From positions 1,798,001 through 1,862,000 of the forward strand of contig CAVXPU010000005.1 of assembly GCA_963763855.1 (NCBI GenBank): a stretch of DNA of 64,000 bases. Reading direction: 5' to 3'. A program made the position numbers and the translations under genes. The notes beneath the pieces are model-generated. The model saw nothing but the letters and a program-made list of their open reading frames with translations. It had not been told where the DNA came from and did no database searches. Shown here in pieces: positions 1-7,613 of this stretch. Each line of letters starts with the position of its first letter. Position 1 is the first letter of the stretch. This DNA comes from JAIBCC01 sp963763855. Lineage in GTDB: Bacteria; Acidobacteriota; Blastocatellia; Pyrinomonadales; Pyrinomonadaceae.

Positions 1-544
1 ACCAAATTTTCTTTCCGGCTTTATGAAAAGAATATTGCTTGGAAAAAGTAGTATCCAATTTGAAATGAATTGAAACATATTTCTACCGAATTAGAAAGAA
101 GTATTTTGAGTATTCTCCCATTTTTTATTGCGAATGACTCCAGTTATAGGGTTCGTTGTGACAACATCGCGTTCATTAAATTCAGCTTTATTGAGTGATT
201 TGATCCTTAAATGATTATCTTCACAAACTAATGCATTTTTGGAACAAATTATTACAAAAAAATAAATTAACTTTCAAATAGTCCAATGTAAGACGGCTGT
301 CAATCGCTTGTTTTGCCAAGGATTTTAGTCGGGAAATATTTCGTTCAACATTAATACTTTCTCAATCTGACTAAAAAAAATGTTGACGAACAAAAAAAAA
401 GAGAGTAATCATAATAGCGAATCGTTTAGTAATCATTTTTAGGGATATTCCAAACTATCTTTTTAAGATTATGTTGGTGTATCACGTGTAAATGCAACAT
501 TTAGATTTAATTACCCAGACGCAGAAAAGGGAAATAAGAAAATA
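1..544. other. Non-coding stretch upstream of pilT
   Basis: I see no convincing gene here on either strand. The DNA is AT-rich with poly-A tracts. A TTGACG box near 383-388 lies in a plausible region for a pilT promoter but no well-spaced -10 partner stands out, so I do not call a promoter. TTTTAGTC near 326 can pair with GACTAAAA near 367 across a long loop; its meaning is unclear. Confidence 0.5.
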
Positions 545-1705
545 ATGGAAATTAGTGGAAACGCTCAAGCTACTCTGCCCGAGCTCTTAAACAAAATGAT
601 GGAACTCGGAGCTTCTGATCTGCATTTGCGGGTAAATAGTCCGCCGCAAGTGAGAGTTCACGGACACCTACGCCCGCTTGAAAATTATCCGGTTTTATCG
701 CCGAATGACACCGAAAGATTGGCGTTTTCCGTGATTTCGGATTCGCAGCGACGAAAATTTCAAGAAGCTTTTGAACTTGATTTTTCTTTCGGGATCGACG
801 GACTTTCCAGATTTCGGGTAAATATTTTTAGGCAAAAAGGAACAATAGGTGCAGTTTTGCGTGCAATTCCTTATCAAATCAGGTCGTTTGAAGATTTGGG
901 GCTTCCTTCGGTTGTAGCCGATTTATGTCGTAAGCCACGTGGTTTGATTCTTGTGACCGGTCCTACGGGTTCGGGTAAATCTACGACCCTCGCGACAATG
1001 ATCGACAAGATTAATCTAACCCGTCACGAACATATTTTGACAATTGAAGACCCGATTGAGTTTGTTCATAATCACAAAAATTGCGTAGTCAGCCAACGAG
1101 AACTTGGCGGTGATACGCATTCATTTGCAGATTCGCTGCGGTCTGCACTTCGTCAGGATCCGGACATTGTTTTGGTTGGCGAAATGCGTGATATGGAAAC
1201 TATTGAAATGGCATTGCGAGTTTCGGAAACGGGGCATTTAACACTCGCAACTCTGCACACAAACACAGCAGCTTCAACAATTAACCGTATTATCGACGTT
1301 TTTCCCGCTGGTCAGCAATCGCAAATTCGAACCCAGCTTTCGCTTGTTTTGGAAGGTATTATGTGTCAGGCATTGCTGCCCAATGCAGCAGGAAACGGGC
1401 GGGCGATGGCTCTCGAAATCATGATTCCGAATTCGGCAGTTCGCAATTTAATCAGGGAAGATAAGATACATCAAATCTATTCCATGATGCAGACCGGCGG
1501 CGAGAAATTTGGTATGCAAACGCTCAACCAATCGTTGGCGAGTTTGTATCAAAAACGAAGTATTACGCTCGAAACAGCGATGACGATTACGTCAAATGCG
1601 GATGAATTGAAAGAGCTTTGTGAACGAAAACGAGTTGGAACAATGGCTGATTTAGGCACGGCTACTCGAATTCCGATGATTCAAAATCGAAATAATCAAA
1701 CCTAG
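545..1705 (+). CDS. pilT: Type IV pilus retraction ATPase PilT
   Basis: Cytoplasmic hexameric ATPase that depolymerises pili and drives twitching motility. Visible features: Walker A GPTGSGKST at about residues 139-147, Asp box TIEDPIE, His box GHLTLATLHTNTA, Walker B VGEMRD, and near residue 298 a VRNLIRE segment, matching the AIRNLIRE signature that separates PilT from the PilB/GspE extension ATPases. The 386 residues are slightly longer than the usual 340-370, with a polar C-terminal tail. It is the first gene of the pilus block but is separated from the rest by about 300 bp containing its own promoter and leader, so it is probably a separate transcript. PilU would be the alternative, but the retention of the signature favours PilT. 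Confidence 0.93.
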   Translation: MEISGNAQATLPELLNKMMELGASDLHLRVNSPPQVRVHGHLRPLENYPVLSPNDTERLAFSVISDSQRRKFQEAFELDFSFGIDGLSRFRVNIFRQKGTIGAVLRAIPYQIRSFEDLGLPSVVADLCRKPRGLILVTGPTGSGKSTTLATMIDKINLTRHEHILTIEDPIEFVHNHKNCVVSQRELGGDTHSFADSLRSALRQDPDIVLVGEMRDMETIEMALRVSETGHLTLATLHTNTAASTINRIIDVFPAGQQSQIRTQLSLVLEGIMCQALLPNAAGNGRAMALEIMIPNSAVRNLIREDKIHQIYSMMQTGGEKFGMQTLNQSLASLYQKRSITLETAMTITSNADELKELCERKRVGTMADLGTATRIPMIQNRNNQT

Positions 1706-1815
1706 CTAAGTTTATGCAGCAACATGACTTCGCAAATGTTTCCTGAGAATACAGCATTTTTATTGAGACAAATTTTGAAATTGACGGTCTTTTAGTTATT
1801 TATTGAAGAAAAATA

Positions 1816-1845
1816 TTGACACAATGTCTATTTTTAATGTTAAAT
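1816..1845 (+). promoter_or_regulatory. Probable sigma-70-type promoter for the pilus operon leader
   Basis: TTGACA at 1816-1821, an 18-bp spacer and TTAAAT at 1840-1845. Transcription would start near 1852, which is exactly where the first arm of the structured leader begins (1853). The coincidence of predicted start and RNA stem supports the call; the -10 box is only a 4/6 match. Confidence 0.5.
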
Positions 1846-1851
1846 GACAAG

Positions 1852-2004
1852 CATAAGTTGAGTTAATTACCTATCGTCATAAACACATCGGAATTTTCCG
1901 ATGGTTGTCATGCAATTTTGGTATTCAACTTATTTAACCCCCTATAGGTAGAGAATTTTAATTGGAGTTTGGTCTCTGCCTAAAGTTATTAAAGGAGCTC
2001 CGAA
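1852..2004 (+). ncRNA. Structured 5' leader, possible riboswitch or protein-binding RNA
   Basis: About 150 nt between the promoter and the 88-codon gene fold into a compact design. An outer 9-bp stem pairs ATAAGTTGA (1853-1861) with TCAACTTAT (1925-1933). Inside it is a hairpin with arms CATCGGAA/TTCCGATG (1886-1903). A second stem pairs AGGTAGAGA (1946-1954) with TCTCTGCCT (1973-1981, one G-U), ending about 12 nt before the AAAGGAG ribosome binding site. ACCTAT (1869-1874), free inside the outer stem, is complementary to ATAGGT (1944-1949), so a pseudoknot would compete with the second stem. I do not recognise a known class: the conserved core of c-di-GMP-I aptamers is missing. Confidence 0.45.
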
Positions 2005-2271
2005 ATGATCGTTACACCCCAACCTCAAAATGAGGTTTTTGAAATCCCCGTCGATTGTCGAAACCATCTTAACAATCGTTTGGGAAACAATAATCATAAT
2101 TTTTCTGGGAATTCGTCATCTGAATTCACTAATCCAAATTCCATAAATTATACAAAAAGGAGAGATGTTTTAAGCAAACACTCCGTAAATATCGGGAATA
2201 TCACATTTTCCGATGGTGTGCTGCTTGTAAAACGTCGCTTCTATAAACAAATTAGGCAAAGTTTTTTGTAA
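2005..2271 (+). CDS. Hypothetical protein, 88 aa, in the pilus locus
   Basis: Not recognised. A strong AAAGGAG ribosome binding site six bases before the ATG and the leader in front support it as a real gene. The product is polar and Asn/Ser-rich in the middle (asparagine clusters around residues 22-45), with a basic C-terminus and no membrane segment, signal peptide or cysteine motif except one Cys near residue 18. It lies between pilT and the pilM/N-like gene on the same strand, so a link to pilus assembly or its regulation is an inference from position. It could also be a leader peptide-like ORF whose translation controls the downstream gene: a hairpin with arms ACGAT/ATCGT (2321-2347) sits between this ORF and the next start. 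Confidence 0.55.
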   Translation: MIVTPQPQNEVFEIPVDCRNHLNNRLGNNNHNFSGNSSSEFTNPNSINYTKRRDVLSKHSVNIGNITFSDGVLLVKRRFYKQIRQSFL

Positions 2272-2361
2272 CGTTTTGACGGGAAAAGTCATTACTGTTC
2301 AGAACCACTAATTTATTTTCACGATGTTCGGATTTACCGGCTATCGTTTTTGGAATTCATT

Positions 2362-4299
2362 ATGAAAAATAGTTTTGGTGCAAAGGAAGCTAAAAAATCC
2401 TTCAAAAGGCGTAGAAATCCTCAGTTATCATCCCCCGATCAGCTTGCATTGGTCTGGAATGAGCGTGGTGAAGTAATTACTGCACTGCCGGTTCCGGGAG
2501 AAATTTCCGGAACATATGACATGGATTTGACGCGTTTGCCTGCCGATTTAAATCTGGTGGCGACACTGCAAATGCGTCGGGCGAGCCAACCGGATTTACC
2601 GCCATTATCACAAAATACACTGGTTTCAACGATTATTAGCGATTATTCGGAAAGAACCCGGATTTTGGCACTCGATGGCGATGCACTAACCCTTGATGAA
2701 GATGATTTATCAGATTGGCTCTTAAATGCCGAACAACAAATTAAGCTCGGTACTGATAATTTCCCCATTTTTGAAACTGCACTCGAAGATACTGCGTGTT
2801 CCGTAACGCGTTTGCCAAATGGTCAGATTTCGATGACAGAGGTTCCGCGTCAGCAAGTTAATCAAACCCGCGAAAGAATTGAAATGCTGCTCGGGCAGGA
2901 AGAGGGAATATTTAAGGATAATTTAACCATAGAAACCCCGCTTCGTTGCGTAGCAAGATATTTTTTGAATGCTTTGCCAGAAGGCGGTAATGCTCTAAGA
3001 CCCGGCAAGGAATTAGAAGTTACGACTTTTCTTTTGATTACAAGAGCTGGTTTCAGTTATGGATTATGGAGTCCGACGGACGGTCTTTTTAGCGAATATG
3101 CTTTTCTTGCACCTTCAGAAATAAAGGATTTTGATAGTAAGCAGACACGCAGGATCAATCTTAACAGCAACCCGAATATCAATAAAACTAAGGCAAACGA
3201 AACAGTTTCGCTTGCTCAAGATTATATTCAGCAGGCTTTTGAGCAGCTCTACGTCCAACTCTCGCCGGAAAGATTGGAGCAGATGGGTTTGGCAAATTAC
3301 AGCCAAATTGTTTGGACGGCAGAGCCTGGAATAGATGATCTTGTAGCCCCGATTGCAACGGATTACGCTCGTAAAACCGGATTGGAAGTATTGAAAATAA
3401 ATATCCCCACTGATGAGGCAATCGCCAGCGGACTGCTTTTCGGTTCGTTCAATTTTGGTGATCCAAATTTCAACGCCGACCAAATTGTTCCCCAGATAAA
3501 TCTTGCCCGTGATCTGCTTGCTGAAGCTGATACCGGAGCGATTAATCGACAGAATATAGAGCAATTAATGGGGCAGAAAAGACATAACAGAGCCGTATTT
3601 TCGTTATTGGCGGCTCCGATTATGGCATTGGCAATTTTGTTGGGTTTAGTTGCAAATATTGTTAGAGCTCAGGCTTGGTTGGCGATTAGGGATGCCCGAG
3701 CAGAAATAAAAACTGCCGAACTTAAACCTGCTCTTGATCGTCGCAAATCATACGAAGCGAGTCTTAAATGGTATCAGGAATTTATCGGGCAAGTCAGTCG
3801 TTTGCGAAAGCAGCAGCCGGTTAGTATCGGTTTGCAGCACGAACTTGATTCGCGTTATCCGATTGATGTTGATCCATCTTTTTATGTTTCTGATTTGAAA
3901 CTTTTGGTTAATGGAACTGTTGAAATAAAGGGACTTGCCAAGAATAAAGATGCTGTAACAGCGTTTTTGAAAGCTTTGGAATTTGCCGGCGGTGCAACCA
4001 GCGGAACAAAACTTTTCGGCAATTTAACATACGAAGTGCAAGAAGGAATGCCTTTGCCGGCACCTGGGCAGCAAAATCTGCCGACGGCGGGAAGAACAAA
4101 CCTTGTCAGCAATCTAGCTCCCGGCGTAGTCGCTTGGAATATAAAAGGCAATTATCTGCCGATGGCTGATTTTATTCCGCCTGACCCAAATAAGAAACCT
4201 GCTCCGGTAGTGCCGCCGGCTGAATGCAAATACTGCACCGCCTCCGGCTGCAACAGCCTTGAAATAATAACAAGGGAAGTAATTGTTGGAAAATCTTGA
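2362..4299 (+). CDS. PilM/PilN-like (GspL-like) pilus inner-membrane assembly protein
   Basis: Large bitopic protein of 645 residues. The first ~400 residues form a cytoplasmic part resembling the actin-like PilM/GspL fold. One membrane segment follows at about 412-434 (rich in Leu/Ala/Ile). After it come a short coiled coil and a periplasmic domain with a PilN-like pattern (SDLKLLVNGTVEIKGLA). In most species PilM and PilN are separate; here they look joined, as in GspL of type II secretion. I chose ATG 2362 over the TTG at 2350 because TGGA lies seven bases upstream of it. The C-terminus carries a Pro-rich linker and CKYC. The following genes are PilO, PilP and secretin, the standard alignment subcomplex order. 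The fusion call rests on architecture, not on an alignment. Confidence 0.72.
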   Translation: MKNSFGAKEAKKSFKRRRNPQLSSPDQLALVWNERGEVITALPVPGEISGTYDMDLTRLPADLNLVATLQMRRASQPDLPPLSQNTLVSTIISDYSERTRILALDGDALTLDEDDLSDWLLNAEQQIKLGTDNFPIFETALEDTACSVTRLPNGQISMTEVPRQQVNQTRERIEMLLGQEEGIFKDNLTIETPLRCVARYFLNALPEGGNALRPGKELEVTTFLLITRAGFSYGLWSPTDGLFSEYAFLAPSEIKDFDSKQTRRINLNSNPNINKTKANETVSLAQDYIQQAFEQLYVQLSPERLEQMGLANYSQIVWTAEPGIDDLVAPIATDYARKTGLEVLKINIPTDEAIASGLLFGSFNFGDPNFNADQIVPQINLARDLLAEADTGAINRQNIEQLMGQKRHNRAVFSLLAAPIMALAILLGLVANIVRAQAWLAIRDARAEIKTAELKPALDRRKSYEASLKWYQEFIGQVSRLRKQQPVSIGLQHELDSRYPIDVDPSFYVSDLKLLVNGTVEIKGLAKNKDAVTAFLKALEFAGGATSGTKLFGNLTYEVQEGMPLPAPGQQNLPTAGRTNLVSNLAPGVVAWNIKGNYLPMADFIPPDPNKKPAPVVPPAECKYCTASGCNSLEIITREVIVGKS

Positions 4300-4318
4300 G
4301 TTCACAGAGTGAAGTGAT

Positions 4319-4969
4319 ATGGCAAAAACAAACAACAAATCGACCAATAGCATTGTCCGCGAATCTATAAAATATGGTCCGGGACTAACATTTTTACTGA
4401 TGGCAACGATTTCATTCGGAGCGGTATATTTAATTTACAGCTATCTTTTGAGTGATTACTCGGTATCTGCCGATACTTATCGACAGGCAGTTTTGAAGAA
4501 AGAGATTGTAAATCTGGAAACTGAAAAAATGTTATCAGAGGAAGATCAGTTTAAGTCTAAATTCAATAAAATTGTAAATCTTTATCAGGAAGCAAAACCG
4601 CTTTTACCGGAAGAGACGGAAATTTCTGACGTACTTGGGCAAGTTGAATCTGCCGCACGACGCAATGGCGTTACGGTAACGGGTTTAACGGCTGTCAAAG
4701 AATCAGTTAAGTCTCCGAAAGCTGAGAAAGTGTATGAGCGGGAAATTCCTGCCGTTGTAACCGGAAACTATCCGCAAGTTGTAGCCTTTTTCACTGATAT
4801 TTCAAGAATGCCGCGAATTTTAGTAGTTAGGGATTATTCAATCGTTTCGTTGAAGAGTAGTGTTTCAGCAGGTTTTACGCTGGTTGCATATCACGCACCG
4901 CCACCAACTGAGATGCCTGCCGCACCAAAAGCTATTGCCTCAAGTGCGACTCAACCGGAGGTTAGATAA
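4319..4969 (+). CDS. pilO: PilO-like pilus assembly protein
   Basis: 216 residues with one membrane segment at about residues 19-42, a coiled-coil stretch (about 55-95) and a small periplasmic ferredoxin-like domain ending near residue 185, followed by a Pro/Ala tail. This is the standard PilO layout; PilO pairs with PilN in the inner membrane and links the platform to PilP. It starts 19 bp after the PilM/N-like gene and its stop overlaps the next start by one base (TAATG), so the genes are very likely translationally coupled. GspM is the type II secretion equivalent and cannot be excluded by eye. Confidence 0.75.
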   Translation: MAKTNNKSTNSIVRESIKYGPGLTFLLMATISFGAVYLIYSYLLSDYSVSADTYRQAVLKKEIVNLETEKMLSEEDQFKSKFNKIVNLYQEAKPLLPEETEISDVLGQVESAARRNGVTVTGLTAVKESVKSPKAEKVYEREIPAVVTGNYPQVVAFFTDISRMPRILVVRDYSIVSLKSSVSAGFTLVAYHAPPPTEMPAAPKAIASSATQPEVR

Positions 4970-5829
4970 TGGAAAAGAAGCAAGTTAATCAAACTACATT
5001 GCCGCTAAAAGACAGATTGCCGCTCAAATTGGGTTTGCTTTTTGCAGGTACGTTTTTAACTGTTTTTATGGGTGGATTTATCTGGGATGTTTTGGCTTCC
5101 GTAACTGAAAGCAAGCTCGCCGAAGAAAATGTCAAGAACCAGCCTGCCCCCGTCGTAATTGATCCGAAAATTGAGCCTGAATTAGCAAAAGTTTTGAATT
5201 TTGAAGCGTTTCCGGGTACGACTCAGGTAAGAGACCCGTTTACAGATCGGAGTAATTTAACCGGACAGGTTGCTCCGCCAACTGCTGCTGTTGCTGCACC
5301 TAATAATGCTGCGGCAAATGCAAACCAAACCGCGACTGTCACAAAAGTTGGTGGTAAAACGGACACACCGGGAAATTCCGCTGGAAAGAATCTGCAAAAT
5401 TCGCAAAAATCGGGTTCGGCAAATCAAAGTGCCGAAGCGGCTAAAGTGATTGACGTTGCCTCTACGGAAGCTACCTACGAAAGAATGCGTTTGCGGGATG
5501 CCAGAATTTCTGCCGGCGGCGATGGCGGACCTGAATCGAGCGTTTATGCAATTGGTGACTTATTTCCGATTGGCATCGTAAGCGGCGGCGAAGGTCAGGA
5601 AGAAGTAATGTTCTTTTCGCAGACGATGAATAGAACTATGAGCTTTCCGATTGGAGCCAGATTTTTCGATGGTTGGCTAGTTGGAAAACGTCCTGAAGGC
5701 GTTGAATTTAGCGGCTACGGAAAGAATACAATTTTAGTAAAACAATGGGAACGCGACATCAAAACAAGAGCAGCACAAAGCTATACTCTAACATCTTCTC
5801 CAACTTTGGGAATTCTGAGAGAGGACTAA
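4969..5829 (+). CDS. PilP-like pilus assembly protein
   Basis: 286 residues: an N-terminal membrane segment (about 20-42), a long disordered Ala/Asn/Gln/Thr-rich linker (about 85-165) and a C-terminal domain of beta character (SVYAIGDLFPIGIVSGG onward). PilP/GspC proteins connect the inner-membrane complex to the secretin and have this linker-plus-HR-domain design. Unusually it has a transmembrane anchor in place of the lipobox of classical PilP, which makes it closer to GspC. Position immediately before the secretin agrees. Starts in the last base of pilO. Confidence 0.65.
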   Translation: MEKKQVNQTTLPLKDRLPLKLGLLFAGTFLTVFMGGFIWDVLASVTESKLAEENVKNQPAPVVIDPKIEPELAKVLNFEAFPGTTQVRDPFTDRSNLTGQVAPPTAAVAAPNNAAANANQTATVTKVGGKTDTPGNSAGKNLQNSQKSGSANQSAEAAKVIDVASTEATYERMRLRDARISAGGDGGPESSVYAIGDLFPIGIVSGGEGQEEVMFFSQTMNRTMSFPIGARFFDGWLVGKRPEGVEFSGYGKNTILVKQWERDIKTRAAQSYTLTSSPTLGILRED

Positions 5830-5834
5830 AAATT

Positions 5835-7532
5835 ATGAAACATTTAACCCCCTTATTGATAATTCTATTACTTCAATTGAGCATTTTTGCTCAGTCAGAG
5901 GTAGTCAACTCAACCGTTGCGGATACTGAAAAGGTGGCGGTAAAAGACATCTCGGCGAAACAGGCGGAGCAAAATTCAGCTATCAAGAATTCGCTTCCGT
6001 CTCCGCAAAAATCAAATTTTTGTGATCCAAATTATCGCGGCGGGAATTTAAGTTTCACGCATTTTGCAGAATTGACTTTGGACGATTTGTTGCTGCAAAT
6101 TCACAATCGTTTCGGGATTGGTTTCTTGGTTGGACCGACTGTTGGTAATCAAAAGATTAATATCAAAGCGGATAATGTAGCTTGGAATGTACTTTTAAAC
6201 TCGCAGCTATTTGTCTTAGGTGTGAGGGCAACCTGTATCGACGAAAAGACGATTCAACTCGTAAAAAGTGAAGCATTTAACAATTTACAAGATTCAGCCG
6301 AAGTGAAAACTAGATTTATCAAACTGAAATTTTTACAACCAACATCGGGTGGTAATGTCGATGTCGCAGGAAGAAGCAGTGGCGGTCAAAGCGGCGGCGG
6401 TGGCGGACAAGGTTGTCAATCCGGTGGTCAAGGCGGTGGTCAAGGCGGTGGTGGTGGCGGACAGAGCGGAGGATGCGGTAATTTTGAAAAATTAATCAGC
6501 GAAATACGTGTAATTTTGGGTTTGCAATCTGCTGGAAACAGCGGTGGTCAGAGCAGCGGCGGTACGGGCGAGACTGCCAAAAATGAAGAAGCACGCCGAA
6601 CTTTGAGATCTGTTTCGCAAGTTCCGGGCAGAAATATTTTAGTCGTCAAAGCGACTGATGAAGAATTGGCTCTGATCAATCAAATTATTGAGCGTGCAGA
6701 TCGTCCGCCGTTTCAAGTAGTGATCAAAGGTTTAGTTTACACAGCCAATGAAAATCGACTTCGCGATATAGGAGCTTCGATAAATATTACTGCCGGAACC
6801 GCAGATGGCAGAAGCACCAGCGGAATTTTCGGTCATACGCTCGGCGGACTCGGAACACTTTTCGATTTTTCTACGCTTATCGGCACCGTCAATTTTAATG
6901 CTCAGGCAAATGCTTTGCAGCAAAATGGCGTAATTGCCATAAAATCGAGACCATTTGCGGTTGTTTTAGATGGCGACACAACTGAGCTTGAAGTTGGCAG
7001 GCAAATCCCGGTTTTAACGCAGGGAAGTAATCTTGGCGGAGCTCCCGGGAATCTTGAATTCATCGGAGCGTCAAATTTGCTTTCCGTTACACCGCACGTT
7101 ATTGACGATGATAACGGCAATCCTGTGGCTGTAAATCTGCAGCTCCAACTCGAATCAAATGAAGTAGATACGGCTGTGGTTAGTCAGGGAGTGCCATCCG
7201 TTAATCGCCGCTCAATCCAATCGCGTTTGATTTTGAATCAAGAAAAAACGGTTATCTTAGGTGGCTTTACAGTCGATTCTTTAAGCGACGATGTTTCAAA
7301 AACACCGGGTTTGGGCGATTTACCAATTTTGGGTTATTTGTTTAAGCGAAAAGTGAAAAGAGCTGAAATTAATCGACTCTATTTCGCGATATCTGTTGAA
7401 ATAGTGCCTTATGGCTCAGTGATCGAACCGGTTGTCGTTCCGGGAGCGACTACAGATATTCCGACGGTTTTGCCCGAAATGATCAAGCCGGTGAAGGCGA
7501 TAAATAATCCAGTGATTTCGAAGCCGCAATAA
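5835..7532 (+). CDS. pilQ: Outer-membrane secretin (PilQ/GspD family)
   Basis: 565 residues from ATG 5835, chosen because it gives a clean signal peptide (hydrophobic about 4-16, cleaved near FAQ) and follows pilP by 5 bp. After it come an N0/STN-like domain (about 70-145), a Gly/Gln/Ser low-complexity insert (about 185-225, with two Cys), a second N-domain (RNILVVKATDEELALINQII), then the secretin beta-barrel domain to about residue 535 (GRQIPV, VIDDDNGNPV, NQEKTVILGGF, PGLGDLPILGYLF are characteristic). Secretins form the oligomeric exit pore for the pilus. It is shorter than typical PilQ: there are no AMIN domains. The glycine-rich insert replaces what is normally an ordered N-domain loop. 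Confidence 0.9.
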   Translation: MKHLTPLLIILLLQLSIFAQSEVVNSTVADTEKVAVKDISAKQAEQNSAIKNSLPSPQKSNFCDPNYRGGNLSFTHFAELTLDDLLLQIHNRFGIGFLVGPTVGNQKINIKADNVAWNVLLNSQLFVLGVRATCIDEKTIQLVKSEAFNNLQDSAEVKTRFIKLKFLQPTSGGNVDVAGRSSGGQSGGGGGQGCQSGGQGGGQGGGGGGQSGGCGNFEKLISEIRVILGLQSAGNSGGQSSGGTGETAKNEEARRTLRSVSQVPGRNILVVKATDEELALINQIIERADRPPFQVVIKGLVYTANENRLRDIGASINITAGTADGRSTSGIFGHTLGGLGTLFDFSTLIGTVNFNAQANALQQNGVIAIKSRPFAVVLDGDTTELEVGRQIPVLTQGSNLGGAPGNLEFIGASNLLSVTPHVIDDDNGNPVAVNLQLQLESNEVDTAVVSQGVPSVNRRSIQSRLILNQEKTVILGGFTVDSLSDDVSKTPGLGDLPILGYLFKRKVKRAEINRLYFAISVEIVPYGSVIEPVVVPGATTDIPTVLPEMIKPVKAINNPVISKPQ

Positions 7533-7613
7533 TTATTTGGTTTGATAGGCAAAATTGCCTTCTCATATCGGTCAATATATTAAATGTGCAAAACGTGACA
7601 GGAGTTTTGAAGT

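Noticed and set aside
1852..2004. c-di-GMP-I (GEMM) riboswitch before the pilus genes
   Set aside because: Expected at such loci, but the aptamer core (AGGGCAAACC, GACGCAAAGCC, GGTAGGTAGCGGGG) is absent.
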